A DNA stretch of 64,000 nt from Apiosordaria backusii. Lineage: Eukaryota > Ascomycota > Sordariomycetes > Sordariales > Lasiosphaeriaceae. Each line of letters starts with the position of its first letter. Within the stretch, counting starts at the first letter, position 1. The stretch is taken from positions 620,001 through 684,000 of the forward strand of contig JAUKTV010000001.1 in NCBI GenBank assembly GCA_030549205.1, written 5' to 3'. A program made the position numbers and the translations under genes. The notes below the pieces were generated by a model. The model searched no databases and had not been told where the DNA came from. It saw only the letters and a list, made by a program, of their open reading frames with translations. Shown here piece after piece: positions 1-11,384 of this stretch.

Positions 1-1379
1 CCCTGTTGTCGAAGTTGACGAGAACGACAGGACGAGGCAGATCAGTGACAAGTACGAGATTGATGCCTGGGTGGGCTTCGACTTTCCCGGAAGAAAGGAT
101 CAGTACAGCAAGATGAAGTGGCATTGGTATCACTTCAGCGGAGTGGATTTCAACGCTGAGAATGGCAAGAAGGCCATATATAAGATTATGGGTGAGGGGG
201 GGCAGGGCTGGGCAAAGGCCGGGGATGGTGATGTCGATGATGAGAAGGGGAATTATGACTACCTCATGGGATCCGACATCAACTTTGAACACCCTGAGGT
301 TCGCGAAGACATCATGCGGTGGGGCAGCTGGCTTGCCAACGAGATACCAATCAAGGGGATTCGGTTCGATGCCGTTAAGCACTTCAGCGAGGACTTTCTG
401 CGTCAGCTTATTAAGAATATGGACGAGGAATTCGGGCCTGGCTGGTTCTTCGTGGGAGAGTTCTGGAAAGATTCGTTGGAGGACATGGTCAGTGATCTGT
501 TAATATTGCAAGTTGGTGTCATTACTGACAAAGTCAAGAACAACTATCTGGCACGGATGCAATACAAGTTCGCCCTATTTGACGCGCCATTGGTCCACAA
601 CTTCAGCGACATTAGCAAAGCCAACGGCGCCAACCTCACCAAGGTTTTTGATGACACCTTGGTACAGGCTCAGCCTGTCTCAGCAGTCGTAAGTCGCATC
701 ATTGGCCTCGCTCAAGTTCATTTCTCATTCAAATCCCTTGCTAACTGGGTAGACTTTGGTGATGAACCACGACACCCAACCCTACCAGGCTCTCGAGGCC
801 CCCATTGAGGCTTGGTTCAAGCCTTTAGCCTACGCTCTGATTCTGCTACGCGACCGAGGCTACCCCTGCGTGTGGTACGGTGACCTGTACGGAATCCAAG
901 GCGAGCATTCTTTCCCTCCTTCTTGTGGCGGCGATCTCCCGAGAATGATGCTGGCCAGGAAGCTCTACTCGTACGGAAAGCAAGCAGACTATTTCGACTA
1001 CCCTACCTGTATCGGATGGGTACGCTACGGCACTTGGGACAGACCATTTGGCTGTGCAGTGGTGATGAGTAATGCCGGACCTGGAAACAAGAGAATGCAT
1101 GTGGGTGAAATGCATGCTGGGGAGACGTGGACTGATGTCATGGGGTGGAATGATGCCAAGATTGTGATTGGTGATGATGGCTTCGGTGAATTTGTCTGCG
1201 GGCAGACCAGTGTCAGCATTTGGGTGAATGAGAAGGCGAAGGACCGGGAGAGGTTCGAAAAGGAATTGTAAGTGTTGTTTGGGTTTCTTTTTTGGGAGAT
1301 TTTGGCCGACTAATATTTTCACAGTGACTCCGATATCTACAAGGTCCCTTATTCCGAGTCTGGGTCTACCTCATCATAA
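1..1379 (+). CDS. Alpha-amylase, GH13 family (3' part)
   Basis: Hydrolyses internal alpha-1,4 bonds of starch or glycogen. The frame is open from base 2, so the N-terminus lies outside the window. Exons read as <1-487, 539-688, 753-1267 and 1325-1379; the introns carry CTGAC or CTAAC branch sites. The first intron ends in AAG, which is uncommon, but the branch site and preserved frame support it. GH13 catalytic signatures are visible: GIRFDAVKH (nucleophile Asp, about 358-384), FVGEFW (acid/base Glu, about 450-467) and MNHDTQ (third Asp, about 762-779). The tail FDSDIYK at the start of the last exon fits the family and shows that the TAA at 1269 lies inside an intron. No secretion signal can be judged because the start is missing. 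The pattern resembles the fungal GH13_5 (maltohexaose-forming/intracellular) group; that subgroup is an inference. Confidence 0.9.
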
Positions 1380-1528
1380 CCATGGACCAGGTATACACTG
1401 TGATTGGAAAAGAAGGACCCGAGGTTGGATAGGATGGGATATTGCGAAGACAAAGGGTCCATAAAGTCCTATCAAAATTCAATCTCCAACTTCAAGCCGT
1501 CTCTCACTTGACCCCTCTTGCTAAACAA

Positions 1529-2807
1529 TCAGTCATACTCAAAGCACAACAAGTCTCCCCTCGTATCCATAATATCAGCAATCGTAGCATCTGGAATAAC
1601 CCCATGCATATGCAGCACATGCCCCAACGTCGTTACATTCCCACCACCATCACCCTCGACAATCGGTTCCCTGTTTATATATACCAGTCAGCTTTCCCGC
1701 CCCGACAAAAACACGTCACTTGCAAAGAAATCACAAATACTCACGGTACATCCTCCGGCCTAACCAAATCCTCCGGCGTCCCAAACCCCGGCCCCCCACC
1801 AAACCCCCCACCCGGGAACCCTCCTCCCGTTCCATTCCCCGGCGGCGGGAAACCCGGAGGAAAAGTCCCATTGCCTGGAAACCCCCCAAACCCTCCATCC
1901 CCCGGCGGGCCCCCAAACCCATTCCTAGGCCTGTTATTCCCACCCATCTCTTTCAGCCTCACCTCGGGGTTCCGATCCTGCCACTGTGCCCAGAGCCGAT
2001 CAAGCCAGGCGTGATGCAAGTAAAACACCGGATCCCCCGGGCTGCTGACTGGGTTCCCCATCTCGGCGCCCACGCCGCCGTGCCCGGCCCCGTGGGGTCT
2101 CCCCTCGGCGCAGGCCCAAAAGGAGAGCCAGTTGTCTTGGGATAGGCAGCCGTTTACTGTCTCGGGGGAGGCACCAGTAGCGGCGAAGTTGTTGATGTTG
2201 CGGGTTATGCATTTGGGGTTGTCGGGGGAGATGCGGTACCCGGGACCGAGGACGGAGCGGTAATTGGCGAAGGGGCCGGAGTCGATGCACTGGGCGGAGC
2301 CGACGCCGTTGCCGCCGAAGCCGGGGGTGGTGGTGAAGAGGGTGGAGGTTGTGAAGGAGGGGGAGTCGTAGGTTTCGTCCCAGTAGGGGTGGGGGCCGGT
2401 GTAATTGCATAGGGTGCGGAGGGAGACGTCGTGGGCGTGGATGTAGAGGCGGTGGAAGGGGAGGAATGCGCCCTGTAAGAAGAGGGGTTTGAGTTATGTG
2501 TCAGGAAGGGGGACGGCCTAGGAGTACGTACCACGAAATGCGCAATCTCAGACTCGAGGATGTGCACGGAGGTGAGCTCGTCAAACTTTGTCTTTGCGCC
2601 GCGGAGGCCGAGGGTGGCGGGCTTGTTCATGAGGCAGAGCTCGGCGTCGAGGTAGGCGGTCTTTTCGGATGTGGTGAGGGTGTGCCATGCTTTTCTGACC
2701 CTGGGGTTGGTGCATTTCGCAGACGACGTCTGTCGTTTCTCGACCACGGCCGGGGCTGCGAGGGCATTCCCTGTTGCCAGGACGGCGACTAGCAGTTGGC
2801 CCAACAT
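1529..2807 (-). CDS. Secreted tyrosinase (common central domain)
   Basis: A type-3 copper oxidase that would hydroxylate or oxidise phenols. Exons on the minus strand are 2807-2532, 2472-1745 and 1670-1529, giving 381 residues. The first 18 or so residues are a signal peptide (MLGQLLVAVLATGNALA), followed by a KR processing site, so it is secreted. CuA ligands appear as His-x7-His-x8-His across the first intron (HILESEIAH ... PFHRLYIH). CuB ligands appear as HGAGH and then FYLHHAWLDRLW. Between CuB and the C-terminus is a roughly 60-residue Gly/Pro/Phe-rich stretch (about 1750-1930) that is not part of the copper fold. The protein then resumes with a short conserved-looking tail (HMHGVIPDATI). 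It is of the short fungal type and lacks a long C-terminal cap domain. The natural substrate is unknown. Confidence 0.9.
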
Positions 2808-2905
2808 CGTGGATGCTAGGGGAGATGGAGGCGTGCAAAATCGGGACTAAGAAATGTGCCTACCAAGGCAACAGGAATACAGGGGTTCCTACGGGAGCTG
2901 GCCTT

Positions 2906-2913
2906 GTATTATA
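2906..2913 (-). promoter_or_regulatory. TATA-like element upstream of the tyrosinase gene
   Basis: TATAATAC on the minus strand, about 100 bp before the tyrosinase ATG. Position and sequence fit a core promoter, but this is only a motif match. Confidence 0.3.
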
Positions 2914-3423
2914 GACGAACTCGCCCATATACAAACCTCATTCTTGATCTCCATTTTCCCAGCCGAGATCTGTTGGGTTGCTGAAAAGGAAGAGACGCGT
3001 AATGTGTATTGATAGTACGTACGTCTGTGATTGTTGAAGGGGGGGGAACGTCAATCGGCAATCGTGCTTCCGATATTCACCAGGGTCTGTCAACTTCATG
3101 CCTCGCAACCCCATACTCCTCCACATCTGGTGTTACCTGGCTTCTTAGATTCGTCTGTTACAACACCAAGAAGGTGCCGAGTTGGCTGCCGATACGCCGG
3201 TTAGCATTGGCCTTGAAAGGGCTCAATCCGGGTAAAGTGCCGGCATGCAATATACACACGACATCCATTGACGACGACTTTTATTGAACCTTGAATTCTT
3301 GTGGATACAATAGAAAATAAGGTTATTGGCTCGCTTCAAAGTAAGTAAGTTGGTGTCAATGCTGTTGTTTAACAACACGAGGTCGAAAAGGTGAAATCAT
3401 CCCTTGTTCATCTTCTACCTATT
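2914..3423. other. Intergenic, no gene seen
   Basis: Short open frames on both strands here show no domain, no splice pattern and no coding-like composition. It probably holds the tyrosinase promoter. Confidence 0.5.
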
Positions 3424-4292
3424 TTATCCAGAGCCCTTGCAAACCATATTGCTCGGTTGGTTCATCGATACGTGTCTCTCAATGGAGTAATTGGAACAAG
3501 GTAGACCAAGATCTCTATAGTTCAGGACGCAGGACCGTTTTTCTACAACTTGTAGCTGTAAAGAGAAGCCCAGAACTGTCTCACGAAATTCCAAAGGGGC
3601 CTCACTGTCGGGATACATTAATGCCTCCTTCCAGCAAGTAAGCGTTGACACAAAATTCCGGTGTGCGGAATTGTATCAGGTCTCGATCGTCCCACTACCC
3701 GGAAGGGACTGTGGCGTTGACTTGCCAGCCCGGGGTTAAGATCCGTTTACAGCGTTGGCAAAAGCTTGACATTGCAACACTGTCGAAAGCTCAGGCGTCG
3801 ATGATAAAGTAGCACATGGCTGCGTCGATTTCCGACGACGTGATTCGATCGTAACGAGCCATTTCTCCGAGAGGTCGGGATTCGCGAAGGAACAGATACT
3901 CTCCAATCTTACTGAACCGGATTGCAAAGTATATTTGATCTGGATTGCTGATATCGTACCCAACCGGAAAGGGGTAGTTTCTCCGTTCTTGTTCTGTACC
4001 ATCTGAGTTGGAGTCTTTAGCGGCATCCGGGAAAACGTCTCTTGTAGCTGAATGTCTTTGTAGCCTTTTGACACCACTGAAACACGTAGTAGATGCCTTC
4101 AGTCAACTCGGCGCTGCTGCTTTTATCGATGCAGCAGGTGTCGACCCAGATATATTCGACATTCTTCTCGAAAACCAAACGACATGCCTGGGTTATCTTG
4201 GAGTAGCCACGTTTTGAAGTAGTACGACGATCGACCTGTGTCATGTCTTGAAAGGCGACTTCCTCATCCTCCCAAGTGCGAGACAGCATCAT
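3424..4292 (-). pseudogene. HET-domain protein relic, truncated
   Basis: The upstream end (4292-4017) encodes the start of a HET domain, the heterokaryon-incompatibility module. It has MLSRTWEDEEVAFQDM followed by EYIWVDTCCIDKSSSAELTE, matching the family pattern of a LSHTW box and a WVDTCCIDK box. After FQWCQKATKTF the frame loses the expected continuation and stops near 4017. Downstream open stretches (4077-3736 and 3651-3424) keep the same strand and could be eroded parts of the C-terminal region, but I cannot match them to any domain. There is no convincing ATG with a leader. I infer a decayed gene. Confidence 0.6.
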
Positions 4293-4479
4293 ATAATTTG
4301 GAAGATACCTTTCAAAAGACTCCTAGAATCGAAGGGGTTTTGCAGATTAAAATTCCATAGTAACCTATAAACACTGCCTTACACCCTGAAGGTTAAAATC
4401 CTCCCTCGAATTAATGGAAATCAGTCGCCTCTTTAGTCCCGTTAGGAAAGGTAATTAATAAATGGAATAAAACGCCTGT
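4293..4479. other. AT-rich spacer
   Basis: Short AT-rich intergenic stretch between the HET relic and the NLR gene; nothing else seen. Confidence 0.4.
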
Positions 4480-7400
4480 TTATCTCCAAGAAATTGAAAT
4501 CAATCTATCATATGCATCGTCGGTGCTAGCGTCGGTGATATGCGCATCTCGCCGTTTGAGAATAGCCTCCGCTTCTTCTCGCAAAGCTATCGCCTCTTCG
4601 GTGCTGCCATGATGACCATCTTGCAGCAAAGCCTCCGAGAGTTTAAAGAGATTTCGGGCGTGCTCCGCTGGCATATTCTTCTCCTGAAACTTTGTTACCT
4701 TCATCGAGTCCCGGATATGCTTGCTATAATCTTCAGAGTGAGCGACGGTAGACAAGGATAAATACCTTACAGTAGAGAGTTCAGAGAGGGGACTTACATC
4801 GCAGCTTCAACCTTTCCCTGACCAAGACAGCTCGCCGCTATGTTATACATGCATCCACCATTAAAAGGATGGTTGCGTGTTTGGTTACCCTTTAGCCATG
4901 CATTCTGAGCTTCTATAAAGTATCGTTCGGCCGACTCGAACTCGCGTTGATGCTTGTGGAGAACACCTTGCACAAAGTAACCGCTACACCTGAAAGTTAG
5001 TATCTTTGTGGCTATATTAAAGGAGATTGACTGGGGTAATCCTACTATGCAAGAACAGCCCAACTGACCGTCTGTGCCTCCCCAATTTGAGCGAAGAATG
5101 TGTCGAGTAGTTCTTTGGCCTCTTTGTATTCCCCAAGATAGACCAAGCATCTTGCTCGGTTCATCAGGATCTGAGGGGGGAAGCCTGCCTCAGACCCCCA
5201 CCACTCTCTGGATTTGTCGAACCACTCCAAGGCTGCAGTATGATCATTGGCGGTGTTACTGCAGTACCCGAGGTTGCTGGAGGTGTAGCAGAGCAGCTCT
5301 CGGTTCTGTGATGGTTTGAGAAGTCGAAGGTCGTATTCTTCCTTATTGAGCCTTACTGCCTTTTCACCCTCCCCCAAACACTCTGCCATCTGAGCCTGAT
5401 GGGATAGAATGGTCCCACTCAGGTCTTCCCTCTCCAGACAAGAGTCTAGCAGTTCTACGGCAGCCATATTCACAGTACATGTAACCTCTAGATCCTGCAG
5501 AGAAAAAGATTCGAGCAAATACCTATAATAAAGATTAGTCATGTCAAAACAGGGCACATAAGCCTGACCCTCGCCAAAGCAATGTGCCTACTTACCGTGC
5601 GCATCTACGGAGCAGATCACAAAAACGCCAGTTCGGTTTGAAGGTCTTGGTAAGTTTTCTCTCCTCCACGAAGAAGTCCCTCAGGCTGATGACATGCTGC
5701 AGATAGCGGTTGCATGCCTGCCATACCTCATACATCTGGGCATTCGAGGGGTTTTCGGATGGGAACACGTCGGCAATCAGCGCAACTGCGTTGTTAAAAC
5801 TCCTTTGCCGTTGCTCTGCCGTTAGGAAGTATCTGAACTGTGTTTGTATTAGCCTGTGCGTTGAAAGTGTCTTTGTGTCGAGGTCCCTGTTGACGAGCGA
5901 CATCTCGGCAAGTTTACCAAGAACGTCTAAGAAACTGCGGGCAATTTAGTCAGTCAGCCTTCTTCCTGGTCCTGGTAGACTCCTAAAGTATACTTACGTG
6001 AAGTCATCCGCACAGAAGAGCAACTCGTCCGGAGGCTGTTGGTTGTCCTTGATTCTGAACACCTCCTGTTGAATTTCATCTGGCATCAAGTAGGATATAA
6101 CACCCAAGAGGGCGTTGCTGTCTTCGTCTAAGGATTTGAAAGAGAAGTCAAACAAAGCCTGAAGTTCGCCTCTCTGGTGCAATGCACGGGGGTTCTTCAA
6201 GTACATAGTCATGAAGTCGTGAATGGAGAATCTGAATCTGTGGATGAGACCGGCCATATGCTGAATAGCCAAGGCGTGTCCGCTCAGACGCTCCGAGAGG
6301 ATCAAGGCAGAGTCATTCTCTGTTTCCAGATCACGACCAATATTCTTCTTGAGCAGCCAGACAAGGAACTGGGAGCCTGTCATGGCATCCCAAGAGACAA
6401 CCTGCACGCCTTCAGAACAGGGCTCGAAAGCCAGGGAGTGATTGCGGGTCGTGATAATGACCCGGCCTTTATTTGAGCTTGGCCAATATGGCATGAGCGT
6501 TTCGTAAGATTCAACATTGTCATATACCAACAGCCAGCTGCGCCCTAAGAATCGTGAACAGGTAAGCAAAGATTGTAACGTTCGGCCGAAGCGAGAGCCT
6601 CCCTTACCTGTAGACTGAAACCAATCTTGGACGAGGATGAGATTGTCATCAGGAGTTTGCTGTTGTGCACCAGGAAGTTTGAGTCTCAACGCGATGTCGG
6701 TAAAGCTCTGCCTCAAGGATGTTGTTTTCTCCCCTCGCACCCAGAGGCAGATGTCGTAGGTGTTGTCTTTGTACCGCGCCTCCATGTAAGATAGGGCTAC
6801 GCTGCTTTTGTCGACACCGCCTAGGCCGTAGAGCGCCACAGAGCGGAATGGTGAGTCTCTTGTGGCCGGACCCAGGACCCTATCAAGGTCGTCAAAGACA
6901 TCCAGTCTATCGAAGCACCGGGTCAGTCTTGTGTGGGGGAGCATCAGGCACTTGGACACCGTGTTGTCAGCTCCTCGAGCCTGAGGAAACCGGGGTTGTG
7001 ACACGAGGTTGATGCCGATCAGTTTCTCCACTCTTGCCACAGCCTCTCCAAGTTCCTGATTTGTGGTGGCATAGCGCCGTTCAATGTACTGGACGGGAGT
7101 TCCGACTTTGCAAGTTAGGCACATCGTGGGAATGGGATGGCATGTGTTGGGCAACTCACAGTATGGTCCACCTTCATTTGCATCGTGGATGCGCTTGATG
7201 GAGCTGGAAAAGAAGTCCAAGAGCTGGATTTGCATATCGAAGCACGCCTCTTTCATATTGTTGCTAATAACTGGAGCGTGGCGGCAAATGCCGTTGAAAG
7301 CCTCGGCTTTGTGGGCTAGGGATTTGACCATGCGAGGAAGCTTCTCCTGTACAGCTGCATCTTCTGATGATATCTGTCAAGCATTACATTATGAGTACAA

Positions 7401-7783
7401 GCGATTGGGCCATCCACCCCGGTTCGAACTCACCTGTAACAGACATGCAAGGGTGCCCCAAATGATCGAGGCGTCTAGCTTCGGTCCGAGCTTGCTTTCA
7501 AAAAACTGAATGAACTCCCGTAAGTGGCCTAAGGCGGGCTGAACCAGCGAAATCGAAGGGGAAAGGTCGCTGATGAGACGGCTCTGGATATCTTCCCATG
7601 ATTTGAATTCTTCAAGAGTCTCCTGATCGTCAGAATCCAATCCCTCGGAACTCTTAGAAGTCGCCGCCAACCAAGTTGACGAGAAAAACGCCTCCCTTAA
7701 GCCCGCAAGTCAGAATACCTTCACAGTCGAGCCACGGATGAGGCAGGAGGCAGTGGATGCACTCACAGTCTAGTGGTCTCCAT
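4480..7783 (-). CDS. NB-ARC/TPR NOD-like receptor, probably inactivated
   Basis: A fungal STAND protein of the kind linked to non-self recognition. Likely exons on the minus strand are 7783-7767, 7695-7434, 7373-7160, 7105-6608, 6544-5998, 5934-5596, 5522-5046, 4989-4798 and 4723-4480. The tiny first exon is the least certain; the next open frame has no ATG of its own. The order is an N-terminal helical domain, NB-ARC, then TPR-like repeats. NB-ARC marks are the P-loop GLGGVDKSS (about 6800-6830), Walker B WLLVYDN, the sensor VIITTR and the GLPLAL-type box SGHALAI. The P-loop has Asp where the family has the invariant Gly before Lys. The join at 5046/4989 makes a TAG stop; the alternative donor at 5068 also runs into a stop. 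The C-terminal frame beyond it (HARNLFKLSEALLQ and neighbours) is well kept. I infer recent loss of function, although assembly error cannot be excluded. Confidence 0.75.
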
Positions 7784-8772
7784 TTCGGCCCACGATCCCA
7801 GAAGAGAACCGTGCTCTCCTTCTGTAAATGCTAGGCAAGGAGGGTTTCGCACGTGTTGTGTCAGTTGTCGGCCCGTCACACTGGAGGAAAATGTCGGGTG
7901 GCGTCAAGGTTCGAGCAGGACGAGAGGATCTAATGGGAGGCTCGGGATTCATCGACCTGGAGTTGGCAATAGGCTTTGACTCCGAGCTGCTTAGGTAATA
8001 TTCCTCGATCGCGCCTTCCGGGTTGTAAATTTGAGCTTTTGGCGTCTGGGGTCAGGGGGTCACGCCCAACTCCCTGAACGCTCAACGTCCAACTTCCGTG
8101 AGAAACAAGTCTGGAGCTCCAGCAGCCATTGGTCCGATGGCTCCTGCTCGGGGAGTTTGCGCCTAATCTACGGTATTTATTGTTAGTGTGAAAGGGGGCT
8201 TTTTAGTGGAAGATGCTAGAAAATGACCCAGGCCACACTAACAACCATTCCAGCCCCTGAGAGTAGATTTATACCTCACAAGAGGGGTAAACGGTAAACG
8301 GCTAGGTCCGGTCGCAGATGCTGTTACTGCCCGGGAGCGGCCTCATTTATTGCCCCACCCGGCTGGCCGCCGGGTCTCATGCTGTGTCACTCGGCGTGCA
8401 GACGTCGGCCCTCAAGCCTCGAAGGTACCGGGTGTTAAGCGATCGAGTGTAGTGCAATAGAGGCGCGACAAAACGTCCACACGACTTTGACATATTTGTC
8501 TATCTCGTTGAACAAGTACCCCGCTTCTCTGTTTGTCACACGATGCCACCACGAAAACCATGGAAGTTAGGGTAAGCAGCACTGACTGCGCCAGGTTTCC
8601 TGTGCTTTTGCTCAACCTTTTGAACACCTCGAAAAGAGCGGTGCTTTCCATTCCATCCAAGCTCCCCTGCCCTTCCCACCATAGTGAGCGCCCCAATTCC
8701 CGACACCTAACAGGTTGGTATCATCCGGCCTGCTTCCGCTCCCTACCTCCGGCGAGATCTATACATTAGACC
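7784..8772. other. Divergent promoter region
   Basis: About 1 kb between the NLR gene (leftward) and DPP III (rightward). Open frames on both strands are short and featureless. It must carry both promoters. Confidence 0.5.
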
Positions 8773-11141
8773 ATGGCAGCAACGTACCAACTGCATATCA
8801 AAGACATCTTTGATGGTCTGGGGCCGCGCGAAAAGCTCTACTCTCATCATTTGGCTCGGGCCGCTTGGCAAGGCAGCAGGATCGTTCTACGACAAACCTC
8901 TCCTGAGAGCGAAGACATTTTCGACTTCATCCTCGGACTACATAAAGCGTGTGGGGGGCAATGGTCCAAGTTGATAGACGAGCACGGTGTCCGACGCGAA
9001 GATGTTGACTGTTTCCTCGATTACGCCGGCCAATTTCTCGCCCATTTGGGTAATTATTATGTGAGTTTGTCCGTGATTGGAAAAAAGGAAGCGGTTCTAA
9101 CTGAGAACAGGCCGATGGGAACCGCAAGGTAGTCCCACGGGTTTCGGCGGATGCCCTTCGCAAGATGGCCAGCATCTCACTCGCGACGACTTCCCGACTC
9201 GAGAAAATCCTCGGCCCCCTTCTCGCCGTGGCGCCATACAGCCTAGGCTTTCCGGGTCCCAGTACACAGTCGGCCTACTATCCCGGCCCCGAAATCATCA
9301 CAAAGGACGAAATCGCCGCTATTGCCGAGATCATGGAAAAGCATTCGATCGATCCGGAGAACACACGTCTGCGCAAGACTGTCGAGAGGACTGCGCCTCT
9401 TTTCCATATCCTTCAAGCATCCGCCGAGTCCTCCCCGGCCATTGCTGAATTGCCCACAGATAACCACGCGCTTACAGTCCGCATTACGCCGGGGGACCAC
9501 GCAGCCGAGCTGTCCAAGGTCTGCGCAGCTCTCAAAGAGGCTGCTAAGTACACTTCGAACGATACGCAGGTGAAGTTATTGCACGAGTACATTGAATCTT
9601 TCAACACCGGGAGCACCAAGGCTTACCGCAGGTCACAAAAGACTTGGGTGACGGATTTATCACCTAGGGTGGAAAACATTTTTGGCTTTGTTGAGCCATA
9701 CAGGGATCCGTATGGGGTGCGGGCCGAATGGGAAGGCATAGTGTCCATCTCTGACCCCGATGAGACGCGGAAGTTGGCAGGGCTTGTCAGTGCTTCCGCC
9801 AAGGTCATCAGCTTGCTTCCTTGGGCAGTGGCGGACGAAAACGACGGAAAGGGGCCCTTCGAGGCAAGCCTTTTCCAAGCCCCTGACTTTGCCATCGTAC
9901 ACGGTGTGTCCTACTCCCTAACTCTCGAAGTCCGGGATTACAACTAACATCACCAGCACTTGCCTATTGCGCTAGCGTTGTTTGGGATGGTGTCAATCTG
10001 CCAAACGTTGGTACCCTTCCTGTCGCCTGTCTTTTGATGGATGCGGGCCTCTGCTGACGCGCCCACATCACACTATAGTATAGCGATATTCGCGAGACGT
10101 GCGGCCTAAAAAACATCTTGTTCTGGAACCGAATGGCCATCAGGGTCGAGTCGCACCCACCCTCTCGCCACGTTCATTCGTCTGAAGCAGAGCCGCTCAA
10201 AAGCCACAGCCAAATGGTCAATTTCGTCACAACCTCCATCCATGAGCTTATCGGTCATGGCAGTGGGAAGTTGCTAAGCGAGACGGCGCCAAACATTTAC
10301 AATTTTGACAATAGGGATCTTCCGATGAACCCTCTTACCGGCAAAGCCATCGAGTCATGGTACAAGCTGGGGCAAACCTGGACTGGTGTATTCGGAAAGC
10401 TGGCAACCACGGTAGAAGAGTGTCGGGCAACCCTGATATCCTACTATCTTGCCGACGAGAAGGACGTCCTGCGCCTTTTCGGGTTGGAGGATGAGAACAC
10501 TGTTGCAGATTGTTAGTAAAACCACGCCTCCACCTCGACACTAACTGACGCGGAATATCTAGTCATCTATTATGTGTACCTGACAATCGGAGTCAGGGGT
10601 ATCGACGCCCTCGCATCGTTTAATGCTGAGGATCAGTCTTGGGGTGACCAACACGCCAGGGTAAGCACCCGCTGGGGAAATCCAAAGGCAGGCTATAAGC
10701 AACTGACATCTCTGGTGTTAGGGCGCGTTCGTGATTTTGAGGCACCTGCTACTGGACGGTGGCGACGTCATCACCGTGAATCATTCTCCGGCTACCGGAG
10801 CTTTGCATGTCCATGTCAATCGCTCCAAGATACTCTCCCATGGGAAGCCTTCGCTGGGCCGGCTGTTGCTTCGTCTTCACCTGTGGCGCTGCACAGCCGA
10901 CATCAAGTCATGCAAAGAGTTTTACGAACCCCTGAGCACTGTGGACGGGCAATTTGAGACCTGGAGGCAGACGGCTGTGGCAGCGTGGTCGGACGAGACC
11001 TCGTCGCTGGTGCAGTCGGAGCCTGGCTCGAAGATTGTGCAGCCAAATACTTTTATGACGGAGGATGGCCGAGTAGAGTTAAAGGTCTACGATGCAACCA
11101 ACGAGGGTATTATCCAGTCGTTTCTGGACAGGAGCATTTAA
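8773..11141 (+). CDS. DPP3: Dipeptidyl peptidase III (M49 metallopeptidase)
   Basis: A cytosolic zinc exopeptidase that releases dipeptides from the N-terminus of short peptides. Exons are 8773-9060, 9111-9903, 9957-10006, 10079-10511, 10563-10660 and 10722-11141, giving 693 residues, the usual length for the family. The M49 zinc motif HELIGHGSGKL (HExxGH type) is at about 10240-10275, and the third ligand lies in VEECRA near 10415-10430. Other family blocks are clear: GFPGPSTQSAYYPG, GVNLPNYSDIRE, SFNAEDQSWGDQHARGAFVILRH and LHVHVNRSKI. The intron at 10007 starts GTTGGT, a weak donor, but it is the only choice that keeps the NLPN-YSDIRE junction. All splice phases agree and no lesion is seen. 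This is a conserved housekeeping enzyme between accessory genes. Confidence 0.94.
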
Positions 11142-11384
11142 ATCAGGGGTTTTCACAATTCAGGGTAAGTCCAAATTAAGTTGTCAATTACCTGTCTTTA
11201 CCTATTGTCGCGCGGTAGAAGAACGAGCCCCATCCCCTCTCCTCCTTCCTCTCTCAAAGGCCTAATTAAATACCAAAGAAGCGTTGTTCAAATACTCACA
11301 ACTGATAGTACCTCGAGAGCAATCGATAGCAGATCCGTTCTGCCAACAATGCAACAAAGGCCACCCGCAAGCGTCAATGCATCT
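11142..11384. other. Convergent 3' intergenic
   Basis: Short spacer where the DPP III gene and the next leftward gene converge; it would hold both 3' UTRs. Confidence 0.4.

Noticed and set aside
1442..2145. Proline-rich open frames on the plus strand
   Set aside because: They lie antisense to the well-supported tyrosinase gene and reflect its Gly/Pro-rich insert.
8412..8769. Small open frames before DPP III
   Set aside because: Overlapping on both strands, no domain, and they lie in the promoter region.
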